64,000 bases of DNA from Lichenicoccus sp964242335. GTDB taxonomy: Bacteria > Pseudomonadota > Alphaproteobacteria > Acetobacterales > Acetobacteraceae. Under the pieces are notes generated by a model. It had not been told where the DNA came from. It saw only the letters and a program-made list of their open reading frames with translations, and made no database searches. Every line of letters starts with the position of its first letter. Positions within the stretch are counted from its first letter, which is position 1. The translations under genes were made by a program, and so were the position numbers. The stretch is taken from positions 62,001-126,000 of the forward strand of contig CAXTAY010000002.1 of NCBI GenBank assembly GCA_964242335.1, read 5' to 3'. Shown here piece after piece: positions 42,327-50,220 of this stretch.

Positions 42327-45022
42327 ACCGGCCTCCCCTGCGCGGCCGCCGGCAGGTCCAGCGTGACCAGCGTTCCCGGAGGCTCGCCGGGGCGTGCGTC
42401 GTCGCGCGGGCTGGCGGCGCCGATGCGGCCGCCCATCGCCTCGATCAGCCCGCGCGCGATCGCGAGCCCGAGGCCGGTGCCGGCGGCGATGCGGTCGCCG
42501 AAGCGCGCGCGATAGAAGCTGTCGAACACGTGCGGCAGGTCGAGCGGCGCGATGCCGATGCCGCGATCCTCGATGCGGAGCCGGATGCGCGAGCCGTGCG
42601 CCGACGCCGCGATGCCGATGCGCGGCAGGCCCGCCGCGTACTTCACCGCGTTGTCGAGCACGTTGAACAGCGCCTGCTCGAGCAGCGCCGGATCGCTCGA
42701 GACCGGCGGCAGGTCGTCCGGCAGCGCGATCCGGATCTCGGCCGGACGACGCAGCCGGGACAGCGCACCGGTCACGATCTCGTCGAGGCGGACGCTAGCC
42801 AGGATCGGCGCGATCTCGCCGCTCTCCAGGCGCGTCATCTCGGTGATGTTGTCCAGGAAGCGCGTCATCCGCGCGGTGTCGTCCTCGATCGCGGCCAGCA
42901 GGTCGGCGCGCGTCTCCGCGGTCAGCGCCGACCAGGCGGTGCGCAGCGTCTCGGCCGAGCCGCGTATCCCGGTCAGCGGCGTGCGCAGGTCGTGGCCGAG
43001 CGAGTTGAGCAGCGCCACGCGCAGGGTCTGGGTCTCCATCATCGCCGCATCGCGCGCCGCCGCGGTCGCCAGGTGCACGCGCTCCAGCGCCACCGCCGCC
43101 TGGTCGGCCAGCGCCTCGAGCGCCTGCAGCGCCGGTGCGGGCAGTGCCGCGCGGCTGCGCACGCCGAGCAGTCCGAGCCGGCGCGGTGCCGCGTCGCCGC
43201 GTCGCACGATGCGCATCGGCAGGAAGCGCCAGGGCGAGGAGGGCAGGGTGGCGGTGAAGCTGCCGGCCGGTTCGTCGCGCCGGTAGGCCCAGTATGCGGC
43301 AGCCCAGCTGGCGTCGTCGAGGGTATCGGCGGCCGGTTCGGCGGCGCGTATGTCAAGCGTGTCCTCGCCGCCGGTGAGCAGCATCGCCTCGCCGGCGATC
43401 GGCGCCGCGTGCCGGACGATCTCCTCGAACAGCGCCGCCTCCGTCGCCGGGCCGCCCAGTGCGCGGCTGAAGGCGCCGACCCGTCGCAGCCCCTCGATCC
43501 GCGACTGCGCCGAGCGCGCCGCCCGGTGCAGCCGGCTCGCCATCAGGCCGGTGCTGACCGAGACGCCGGCGAACACCAGCAGGGCCACGACGTCGCGCGG
43601 CTCGCGTATGGTGATGCGGTACAGCGGCGGGATGAAGAAGAAGTTCCAGCACAGGAAACCGAGGGCCGCGCCGAGCAGTGCCGCACCAAGCCCGTACAGC
43701 GTCGCCGACGCCACCGCCGCGGCGAGGAACAGCATGCCCAGCGTCTCGTGCCCGAGCCAGCGCGGCAGTGCCTCGCCGATGCCGACCACGGCGCCGACCA
43801 GCAGGCCCGGCACCAGGACGGCGAACCGGTCGTCGCCGAACCGCCGGCGAACCGTACCCGCGCGAGGGCGGCCGGCGCCGCGCGAGGTCGGCACCACGTG
43901 CAGCGCGAACTCCGGCGCGCGTCGCAGCAGCGTCATCGCCAGCGAGCGGCCGGTCATCCGGCGCAGCCGGGCGCCGCGGCCGGCGCCGCGTCCGATCACG
44001 ATCTGGGTCACGTTGCGTGTCCGTGCCAGCTCGATCACGGCAGAGACGATGTCGGCCGCCGCCCGGCTCTCGATCGCAGCCCCCAGGTCGGAGGCCAGCG
44101 CCAGCGCCGCCGCGGTGCTGCCGTCGTACGCACCGGGCCTCTCGACATGCAGCACCAGCAGCGGCGCGTGCAGCGCATCGGCGAGCTGCTTGGCCTGACG
44201 CACCACCGCCTCCCCGGAGGCAAGCCCGACCAGGGCCAGCACCCGCTCGCCGGCGGGCCACGGGCCGTCGATCGCGTGCAGGCGCATGTAGTCGAGCACG
44301 TTGGCGTCGACGTGCTGTGCCGCCCGGCGCAGCGCGATCTCGCGCAGCGCGGTAAGGTTGCCCTCGCGGAAGAACCCCTCCAGCGCCCGCGCCGCCACGT
44401 CGCCGCGATAGATGCGGCCCTGGCGCAGGCGGGCGCGCAGCTCCTTCGGCGGCACGTCGATCAGCTCGATCTCCTGGGCCTGCTCCAGCACGCTGTCGGG
44501 CAGGGTCTCGGCCACCCGGACGCCGGTGATGCGGGCGACCGCGTCGTTCAGGCTCTCCAGGTGCTGCACGTTGAGCGTGGCCCAGACCGGGATGCCGGCG
44601 GCGAGCAGCTCGGCCACGTCCTCCCAGCGCTTGCGGTGCCGGCTGCCGGCGACGTTGCTGTGGGCGAGCTCGTCGACCAGCAGCAGCGCCGGCCGTCGCG
44701 CCATCGCCGCATCGAGGTCGAACTCCTCCAGCGTCGCCGCGCCGTCCGGACCGTCATGGCGCAGCGTCCGCCGCGGCAGCATCGGCAGGCCGCCGATCTG
44801 CTGCTCGGTCTCGGGCCGCCCATGCGTCTCGATGATGCCGGCGACGACGTCGACGCCTTCCTGCCGGCGCCTGTGCGCCTGGGTCAGCATCGCGAACGTC
44901 TTGCCGACGCCGGGGGCGGCGCCCAGGAAGATCTTCAGCGACGGGCGTCCCTCGCGGACCGCCGCCGCGGCCAGCACGTCCGGATCCGGTCGGCGAGGTT
45001 CGGCTGGCATGACGCCCAGCAT
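42323..45022 (-). CDS. kdpD: KdpD-type sensor histidine kinase
   Basis: The 899-residue protein follows the KdpD order. An N-terminal KdpD domain with Walker A G-A-A-P-G-V-G-K-T (about residues 34-42) is followed by a universal-stress-like domain (R-P-G-A-Y-D-G-S and onward), four membrane segments at about 400-500, and a kinase core with G-H-D-L-R-T-P-L-T-G as the phospho-acceptor site and a HATPase domain (E-D-R-G-I-G-I, G-T-G-L-G-L-A-I). In other bacteria it senses low K+ or osmotic stress. The ATG at 45022 has GGAG six bases upstream. Confidence 0.95.
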   Translation of the reverse strand: MLGVMPAEPRRPDPDVLAAAAVREGRPSLKIFLGAAPGVGKTFAMLTQAHRRRQEGVDVVAGIIETHGRPETEQQIGGLPMLPRRTLRHDGPDGAATLEEFDLDAAMARRPALLLVDELAHSNVAGSRHRKRWEDVAELLAAGIPVWATLNVQHLESLNDAVARITGVRVAETLPDSVLEQAQEIELIDVPPKELRARLRQGRIYRGDVAARALEGFFREGNLTALREIALRRAAQHVDANVLDYMRLHAIDGPWPAGERVLALVGLASGEAVVRQAKQLADALHAPLLVLHVERPGAYDGSTAAALALASDLGAAIESRAAADIVSAVIELARTRNVTQIVIGRGAGRGARLRRMTGRSLAMTLLRRAPEFALHVVPTSRGAGRPRAGTVRRRFGDDRFAVLVPGLLVGAVVGIGEALPRWLGHETLGMLFLAAAVASATLYGLGAALLGAALGFLCWNFFFIPPLYRITIREPRDVVALLVFAGVSVSTGLMASRLHRAARSAQSRIEGLRRVGAFSRALGGPATEAALFEEIVRHAAPIAGEAMLLTGGEDTLDIRAAEPAADTLDDASWAAAYWAYRRDEPAGSFTATLPSSPWRFLPMRIVRRGDAAPRRLGLLGVRSRAALPAPALQALEALADQAAVALERVHLATAAARDAAMMETQTLRVALLNSLGHDLRTPLTGIRGSAETLRTAWSALTAETRADLLAAIEDDTARMTRFLDNITEMTRLESGEIAPILASVRLDEIVTGALSRLRRPAEIRIALPDDLPPVSSDPALLEQALFNVLDNAVKYAAGLPRIGIAASAHGSRIRLRIEDRGIGIAPLDLPHVFDSFYRARFGDRIAAGTGLGLAIARGLIEAMGGRIGAASPRDDARPGEPPGTLVTLDLPAAAQGRPV

Positions 45023-45383
45023 AGGCCGCTCCGGATCGGCGTCGATAGCGCGACGGACGGGCCGCGATGCCGCTGCCGTTGCCGACGCAGCAGGTCGCCT
45101 GGCCGGTCGAGGCGTGCGACGCGCTGAGGTCGGTGACGCCGCTCAGGAAGCACGGGGACGTGGCAGGCGTGTTCGGTCTGGCGGCGAAACAGTGGCGGCC
45201 ATCTGCCGGGCGCGCCCTGGAAACCAAGGGTCAGGCCCGCCAGGCAACCCGGATACTCTCACGCTAGAGCGAGATCACGCGGCTGACGATCTCGGCCGGG
45301 AAGCGCTTGCCGCGCGGCGTGAGCGATGGCTGCCTCGCGCTGCCAGCCTGCGCCGCTCCCTCCGACCAGCGCCGAGAGCTTGC
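45023..45383. other. 361-base spacer without a clear gene
   Basis: The region between kdpD and the chemoreceptor holds no gene I can support. A plus-strand frame at 45067-45267 lacks recognisable features. The minus-strand frame of the chemoreceptor stays open for 39 codons beyond its TAG, ending at a second TAG at 45264. Confidence 0.6.
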
Positions 45384-47060
45384 CTAGCCGACGCTGTTGG
45401 CTGCCTGGGCGGCCCTCTGCATGTTCACCGACATTTCGTTCGCCACCGTGCTCTGTTCCGCGACCGCCCTCGCCGTCGAGGTGACGTAATCCCGTACCTG
45501 ACCGATCGCCTGCCTGATGTTTCCCAGTCCGCCGATGACATCGTTCGAGATACGCCGTAGCCCGTCGATCTCCTTGGCGATCTCGGTCGTCGCCGACTTC
45601 GCCTGTGCCGCCAGGCTCTTGACCTCGTTGGCAACCACCGCGAAGCCTTTTCCGGCATCACCGGCTCGGGCTGCCTCGATCGTCGCGTTGAGTGCGAGCA
45701 GGTTGATCTGGCTGGTGATGTCGTTGATCATCTTGAGGATGCCATCCATCGCCTTCGCGAGCTCGGCGAGCTGGCCGGTGGCCTGATCGGCGGCGATCAC
45801 GCGGTCGACCGCGCCGTCCGTGGTTTCCCTCGACCTGACCATGCTGCTCGATATCTCTTGCACCGAGGCATTCAGTTCTTCGGCGCCCGCGGCGACGCAC
45901 TCCATCATCGACCGGATCTGCTCGTTCTTCCTGCGCCGGATGACCTGCGCGGTCACGTCGGTCGCGAACTTGACCACCTTGAACGGCTTGCCGTTGAGAT
46001 CGAGGATCGGATTGTAGGACGCCTGGATCCAGACCTCCCGGCCGCCCTTGCCGATGCGCTTGAATTCCGCCGAGTGGTAGTTCCCTTGGTTCAGGCCGCT
46101 CCAGAACGCCCGGTATTCGGCGCTGTCCCTGTAGGCAGGCTCCACGAACATGCCGTGATGCCTGCCTTGGACCTCGCTCAGGCTGTAGCCCATCGCGACG
46201 AGGAACTGCGCGTTCGCCGAGATGATGGTGCCGTCGAGGTTGAACTCGATCACCGCCTGCGACTTGCCGATCGCGTCGATCTGGCCAGCGAAGTTCGCGG
46301 TCTGCAGCTTCTGCGCGGTCACGTCGGTCGCGAACTTGACTACCTTGGACGGCTTGCCGTTGAGATCGAGGATCGGGTTGTACGAAGCCTGGATCCAGAC
46401 CTCTCGCCGCCCCTTGCCGATGCGCTTGTATTCGGCGGACTGGTGGTCTCCCCGCGCCAGGCTGGCCCAGAAATTCGCGTAGTCCGCGCTGTCCCTGTAG
46501 GCCGGCTCCACGAACATGCTGTGATGCTTGCCCTGGACCTCGCTCAGGCTGTAGCCCATGGCGCCGAGGAAGGCCTGGTTCGCTGAGAGGATTATACCGT
46601 CGAGGTCGAACTCGATGACCGCCTGCGACTTGCCGATCGCGGCGATCTGGCCGGCGGAGTCCGCCGTCTGCAGCTTCTGCGCGGTGACATCGGTCGCATA
46701 CTTGACGATCTTGGACGGCTTGCCTCTGGAGTCCAGGATCGGGTTGTACGAAGCCTGGATCCAGACCTCGCGGCCGCCCTTGCCGATTCGCTTGTATTCC
46801 GCGGCTTGATACTTGCCCTCGTTGAGGGTTGCCCAGAACTGGCGATATTCGATGCTCTCGCGGTAGGCCGGCTCGACGAACATGCCGTGATGCTTGCCCT
46901 GGACCTCGCTCAGACCGTAACCGAGGGCCGAGAGGAAGTTGTCGTTGGCCCAGATGATCGTGCCGTCGAGCTTGAACTCGATCACCGCCTGCGACTTGTC
47001 GATGGCCTCCTGTTTTGCTTCGAGTTCCCGTGCCCTCGACGAAGTCAGCCACGCAAGCAT
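45384..47060 (-). CDS. soluble methyl-accepting chemoreceptor with three tandem PAS domains
   Basis: The 558-residue protein has three near-identical PAS domains (each containing K-S-Q-A-V-I-E-F and N-P-I-L-D), about 122 residues apart. They feed an MCP signalling domain whose hairpin tip is I-N-L-L-A-L-N-A-T-I-E-A-A-R-A-G. No membrane segment is present, so it should sense a cytoplasmic cue, perhaps redox or oxygen. The C terminus stops soon after the tip region. The ATG at 47060 has AGGA six bases upstream; codons at 47078-47081 lack one. Confidence 0.93.
   Translation of the reverse strand: MLAWLTSSRARELEAKQEAIDKSQAVIEFKLDGTIIWANDNFLSALGYGLSEVQGKHHGMFVEPAYRESIEYRQFWATLNEGKYQAAEYKRIGKGGREVWIQASYNPILDSRGKPSKIVKYATDVTAQKLQTADSAGQIAAIGKSQAVIEFDLDGIILSANQAFLGAMGYSLSEVQGKHHSMFVEPAYRDSADYANFWASLARGDHQSAEYKRIGKGRREVWIQASYNPILDLNGKPSKVVKFATDVTAQKLQTANFAGQIDAIGKSQAVIEFNLDGTIISANAQFLVAMGYSLSEVQGRHHGMFVEPAYRDSAEYRAFWSGLNQGNYHSAEFKRIGKGGREVWIQASYNPILDLNGKPFKVVKFATDVTAQVIRRRKNEQIRSMMECVAAGAEELNASVQEISSSMVRSRETTDGAVDRVIAADQATGQLAELAKAMDGILKMINDITSQINLLALNATIEAARAGDAGKGFAVVANEVKSLAAQAKSATTEIAKEIDGLRRISNDVIGGLGNIRQAIGQVRDYVTSTARAVAEQSTVANEMSVNMQRAAQAANSVG
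45441..47010 (-). repeat. 366-bp direct repeats encoding PAS domains (within the chemoreceptor gene)
   Basis: The 20-mer gcctgcgacttgccgatcgc occurs at 46255 and 46621 and, with one change, at 46987, each 366 bases apart. This matches 122 codons per PAS unit. Repeat similarity extends along most of each unit, which implies recent duplication or gene conversion. The range marks the gene region that holds the units. Confidence 0.85.
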
Positions 47061-47235
47061 ATGGGTTCCTGGACGCATCACGAGGATAGGGAAAACGAGG
47101 CGACCGCCTCGTCCCGATATCGTGTCGCAGAGTCATCAAGGCATCGTTAACGAAGGCCGGCTCGACGAGCGTCACCGCCGCACGGCGGCCGGGCGCCGGC
47201 ACGCCGAGCATTACTTTCACAAATGAAGGAACGGC

Positions 47236-50214
47236 CTAGGCGGCCTCGATCGAGCTCGGGCGTCGCGACGAGCCCGATGGCGGCAGGATCACCGCCTCCT
47301 CGGCCCGCGTCAGCACCAGCAGCAGCGCCTCGCGCAGTTCGGCGAGCTTGCGCTCGTTGCTCACCTTCAGGCCGAAGATGTCCTTGACGTAGAACACGTC
47401 GACCGCGCGCACGCCGTAGGTGGTGATGTGCGCCGACGCGATCTGCATGCCCTGGCCGCTGATCGCGTCGGTGACGTCGTGCAGCAGGCCGGGACGGTCG
47501 CGACCGTTGACCTCGATCACGGTGTGGCTGTTGGACGCCCGGTTGTCGACCACCACGCGCGGCGGCACGTGGATCGCGCGCATCCGCCGCCCCAGCACCG
47601 CGCGCGAGACACGGGCGATCTCGCCGGCCATGTCGAGGCGGCCGGCCAGCGCCTGCTCGACCAGACCGGAGAGCCGCGCCAGGCGGTGCGGCGCATCGAA
47701 GATCCCGTCGGTGGCGTCCTGGATCCAGAACGTGTCGAGCGCCATGCCGTTGGTCATGGTGTGGATGCGTGCATCGACGATCGAGGCGCCGGCCACCGCG
47801 AGCGCGCCGGCGATGGCGGAGAACAGCCCGGCATGGTCGTTGGTGTAGACGGTGACCTCGGTGACGGCGCGCGCCGGCAGCGGCTGCGTCTCCACCGTCA
47901 GCGGTGCGGCGCGCAGCTCGGAGTCGCGTATCATGCGGGCGTGCCGCAGGTGGGTCTCGCTGTCGAACGACAGCCAGTAGCCGCCGTAGCCGAGCCCCAG
48001 GAAGCGCTCGATCTCGCGCTCGGAGAAGCCTTCCTCCTCCAGCAGCGCGCGCGCCTCCTGCTTGGCGCGCGACACCCGTATGTCGCGCTCGGTGGTCGAC
48101 AGGCCGCCGGCCAGCACCTCGGCGACCCGGGTGTAGAGCTCGCGCAGCAGCGCCGCCTTCCAGGCGTTCCAGACCTTCGAGCTCACCGCGCGCATGTCGA
48201 CGATGGTCAGCAGCAGCAGCAGCTTCAGCCGTTCCGGTGACTGGATGGTGTCGGCGACGTCGAGGATGGTCTTGGGGTCGTCGATGTCGCGCCGGAACGC
48301 GGTCTGGCTGAGCAGCAGGTGATGCAGCACCAGCCAGGAGACGGTCTCGGTCTCCTCGGCCGACAGGCCGAGCATCGGGCAGACCTCCAGCGCGATCTCC
48401 GAGCCGAGCTCGGAATGATCGCCGCCGCGCCCCTTGGCCACGTCGTGCAGCAGGGTCGCCACGTACAGCGCGCGACGCGACTGCAGGTCCTGGGCCAGGC
48501 CGTTCGCCACCGGCGCTTCGGCGGCGAGCGCGCCCGCCTCCAGCGTGCCGAGGATGCGCACCGCCTCGATGGTGTGCTCGTCGACGGTGAAGACGTGGTA
48601 GGTGTCGAACTGCATCTGGCCGACGATGCGCGACCAGGGCGGGATCAGCCGGCCGAGCAGCCCGGTCTCGTTGAGGATGTGCAGCCAGCGGGCGCCGTCC
48701 CGGTGCGTCCCACCTTCACGGGTTCCACCGTCACGAGCTGGGGGCGCCTCGCGATGAAGCGGCCGTTCGCCGCAGATCAGCTCGAGCAGGATCGCGTTCG
48801 CCTCCGCGTTACCGCGCAGCGAGGCGGCGCGTCGCTCGCAGCGTATCAGCTCGTGCATGGCGAGCGGGTGGATCGGCCGGTTGCGGGCGCGGGCGAAGGC
48901 GAGCAGCCGCATCATCCGGATCGGCTCGCGATCGAAATCGACGCCGGGCTCCTGCAGGATCTGGCCGTCCGACAGCATGAAGCCGGCGGCGCGCATCGCC
49001 TCGTCGGTCTCCGCCGAGTGCGCCGGCGGCCCCAGCGCCTGGCGCAGCACCGCCGGCTCCAGCACATGGGTCAGGCGCATCACCTCGCGCGCGGTCAGGA
49101 AGTAGTGCCGCATGAAGCGCTCGACGCCGACCTGTCGGCCGTGCCGGGTGTAGCCCATGCGCGCGCCGACCACCGGCTGCATGTCGAAGGTCAGCCGCTC
49201 CTCGGCGCGCCCGGCGACGTAGTGCAGGTGGAAGCGCACCGTCCACAGGAAGTCCCAGGAGCGCCGCGCGCGCTTGGCCTCCTGCTCGGTCAGCAGGCCG
49301 CCGTTCGGCGCGTTCGGCCCGACCAGGTCGCGCGCCTCGCCGCGGCCGAAGGCGTAGCGGCACAGCCAGTACAGCGTCTGCATGTCGCGCAGCCCGCCGC
49401 GTCCCTCCTTGATGTTTGGCTCGACCAGGAACGGGCTCTCGCCGTAGCGCTGGTGGCGCAACGCGCGCTCCTGCTGCTTGGCGGCGATGAAGCCGGCCGC
49501 ACCCGCCTGCATGCAGGCGACGATGGTGCGCGCCTCGAAGATCGTGAACAGCGCCTCGTCGCCGACGATGCGGCGGGCGTCGAGCAGGGTGGTGCGTATC
49601 GTGGTGTCGCTCGCCGCCTCCTCGAGGCACTGCGACACCGAGCGGGTCGCGTGCCCGACCTTCAGGCCGAGGTCCCACAGGAAGTAGAGGATGAACTCGA
49701 TCGCCGCCAGGATCTCGGGCTGCGGCTCGTCCTCGGTCAGGAACAGCAGGTCGATGTCGCTGAACGGCGCCAGCAGGCCGCGCCCGTAGCCGCCGGTCGC
49801 AGCGATGACCAGCTTCTGCCCGGCCGCGGCGCCGGCGAGGACACCCATCGGGACGCCGCCCGAGCTGCCGCCCGGAACCCCGGTCGCAACGTCGGCTGCA
49901 GCGGCATGGGCATCGTGCAGGGTGTAGTCGTGCAGGGTCGCGATCAGCCCGTCGACCAGCAGCGCCAGCCGATGCGCCGCCTGCGCGCCGGACAGCTCGT
50001 GCTGCTCGAACGCCTCGCGCACGGTCTGCTGGACGCGGGCGAGATGGCGGCGGCACAGCCCGATCGCCACGTCGCGCGGCACCGGCAGCGAGGCGTCGGC
50101 GGGCATCGCCAGGGAGGCCGCCAGCTGGCGTGTCGCCGCCTGAAGATCCTGCGCTCGGAGATGCTGGTCCTGGTACGCCTGGTCGTACGCGGGGGGAGAG
50201 GAGGAATTCGGCAT
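47236..50214 (-). CDS. glnD: PII uridylyltransferase/uridylyl-removing enzyme
   Basis: The 992-residue protein uridylylates PII when nitrogen is low and removes the group when glutamine is high. Domains in order: nucleotidyltransferase (G-G-Y-G-R-G then S-D-I-D-L-L-F-L, about residues 140-160), the GlnD linker, an HD domain (L-L-H-D-V-A-K-G-R-G-G-D-H-S-E, about 590), and two C-terminal ACT domains (about 795-870 and 910-980). The substrate PII is at 6957-7295 with its target tyrosine intact. The gene starts eight bases after mutS; ATG 50214 or GTG 50217 can start. Confidence 0.96.
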   Translation of the reverse strand: MPNSSSPPAYDQAYQDQHLRAQDLQAATRQLAASLAMPADASLPVPRDVAIGLCRRHLARVQQTVREAFEQHELSGAQAAHRLALLVDGLIATLHDYTLHDAHAAAADVATGVPGGSSGGVPMGVLAGAAAGQKLVIAATGGYGRGLLAPFSDIDLLFLTEDEPQPEILAAIEFILYFLWDLGLKVGHATRSVSQCLEEAASDTTIRTTLLDARRIVGDEALFTIFEARTIVACMQAGAAGFIAAKQQERALRHQRYGESPFLVEPNIKEGRGGLRDMQTLYWLCRYAFGRGEARDLVGPNAPNGGLLTEQEAKRARRSWDFLWTVRFHLHYVAGRAEERLTFDMQPVVGARMGYTRHGRQVGVERFMRHYFLTAREVMRLTHVLEPAVLRQALGPPAHSAETDEAMRAAGFMLSDGQILQEPGVDFDREPIRMMRLLAFARARNRPIHPLAMHELIRCERRAASLRGNAEANAILLELICGERPLHREAPPARDGGTREGGTHRDGARWLHILNETGLLGRLIPPWSRIVGQMQFDTYHVFTVDEHTIEAVRILGTLEAGALAAEAPVANGLAQDLQSRRALYVATLLHDVAKGRGGDHSELGSEIALEVCPMLGLSAEETETVSWLVLHHLLLSQTAFRRDIDDPKTILDVADTIQSPERLKLLLLLTIVDMRAVSSKVWNAWKAALLRELYTRVAEVLAGGLSTTERDIRVSRAKQEARALLEEEGFSEREIERFLGLGYGGYWLSFDSETHLRHARMIRDSELRAAPLTVETQPLPARAVTEVTVYTNDHAGLFSAIAGALAVAGASIVDARIHTMTNGMALDTFWIQDATDGIFDAPHRLARLSGLVEQALAGRLDMAGEIARVSRAVLGRRMRAIHVPPRVVVDNRASNSHTVIEVNGRDRPGLLHDVTDAISGQGMQIASAHITTYGVRAVDVFYVKDIFGLKVSNERKLAELREALLLVLTRAEEAVILPPSGSSRRPSSIEAA

Positions 50215-50220
50215 CACCGT

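Noticed and set aside
42227..45127. 966-codon open frame antisense to kdpDE
   Set aside because: The opposite strand encodes clear KdpD and KdpE domains; the antisense product is low-complexity arginine-rich sequence.
45264..45330. Possible transposase N-terminal remnant (K-R-F-P-A-E-I motif on the minus strand)
   Set aside because: The motif is too short, lies in frame with the chemoreceptor read-through, and no inverted repeats or target duplications are visible.
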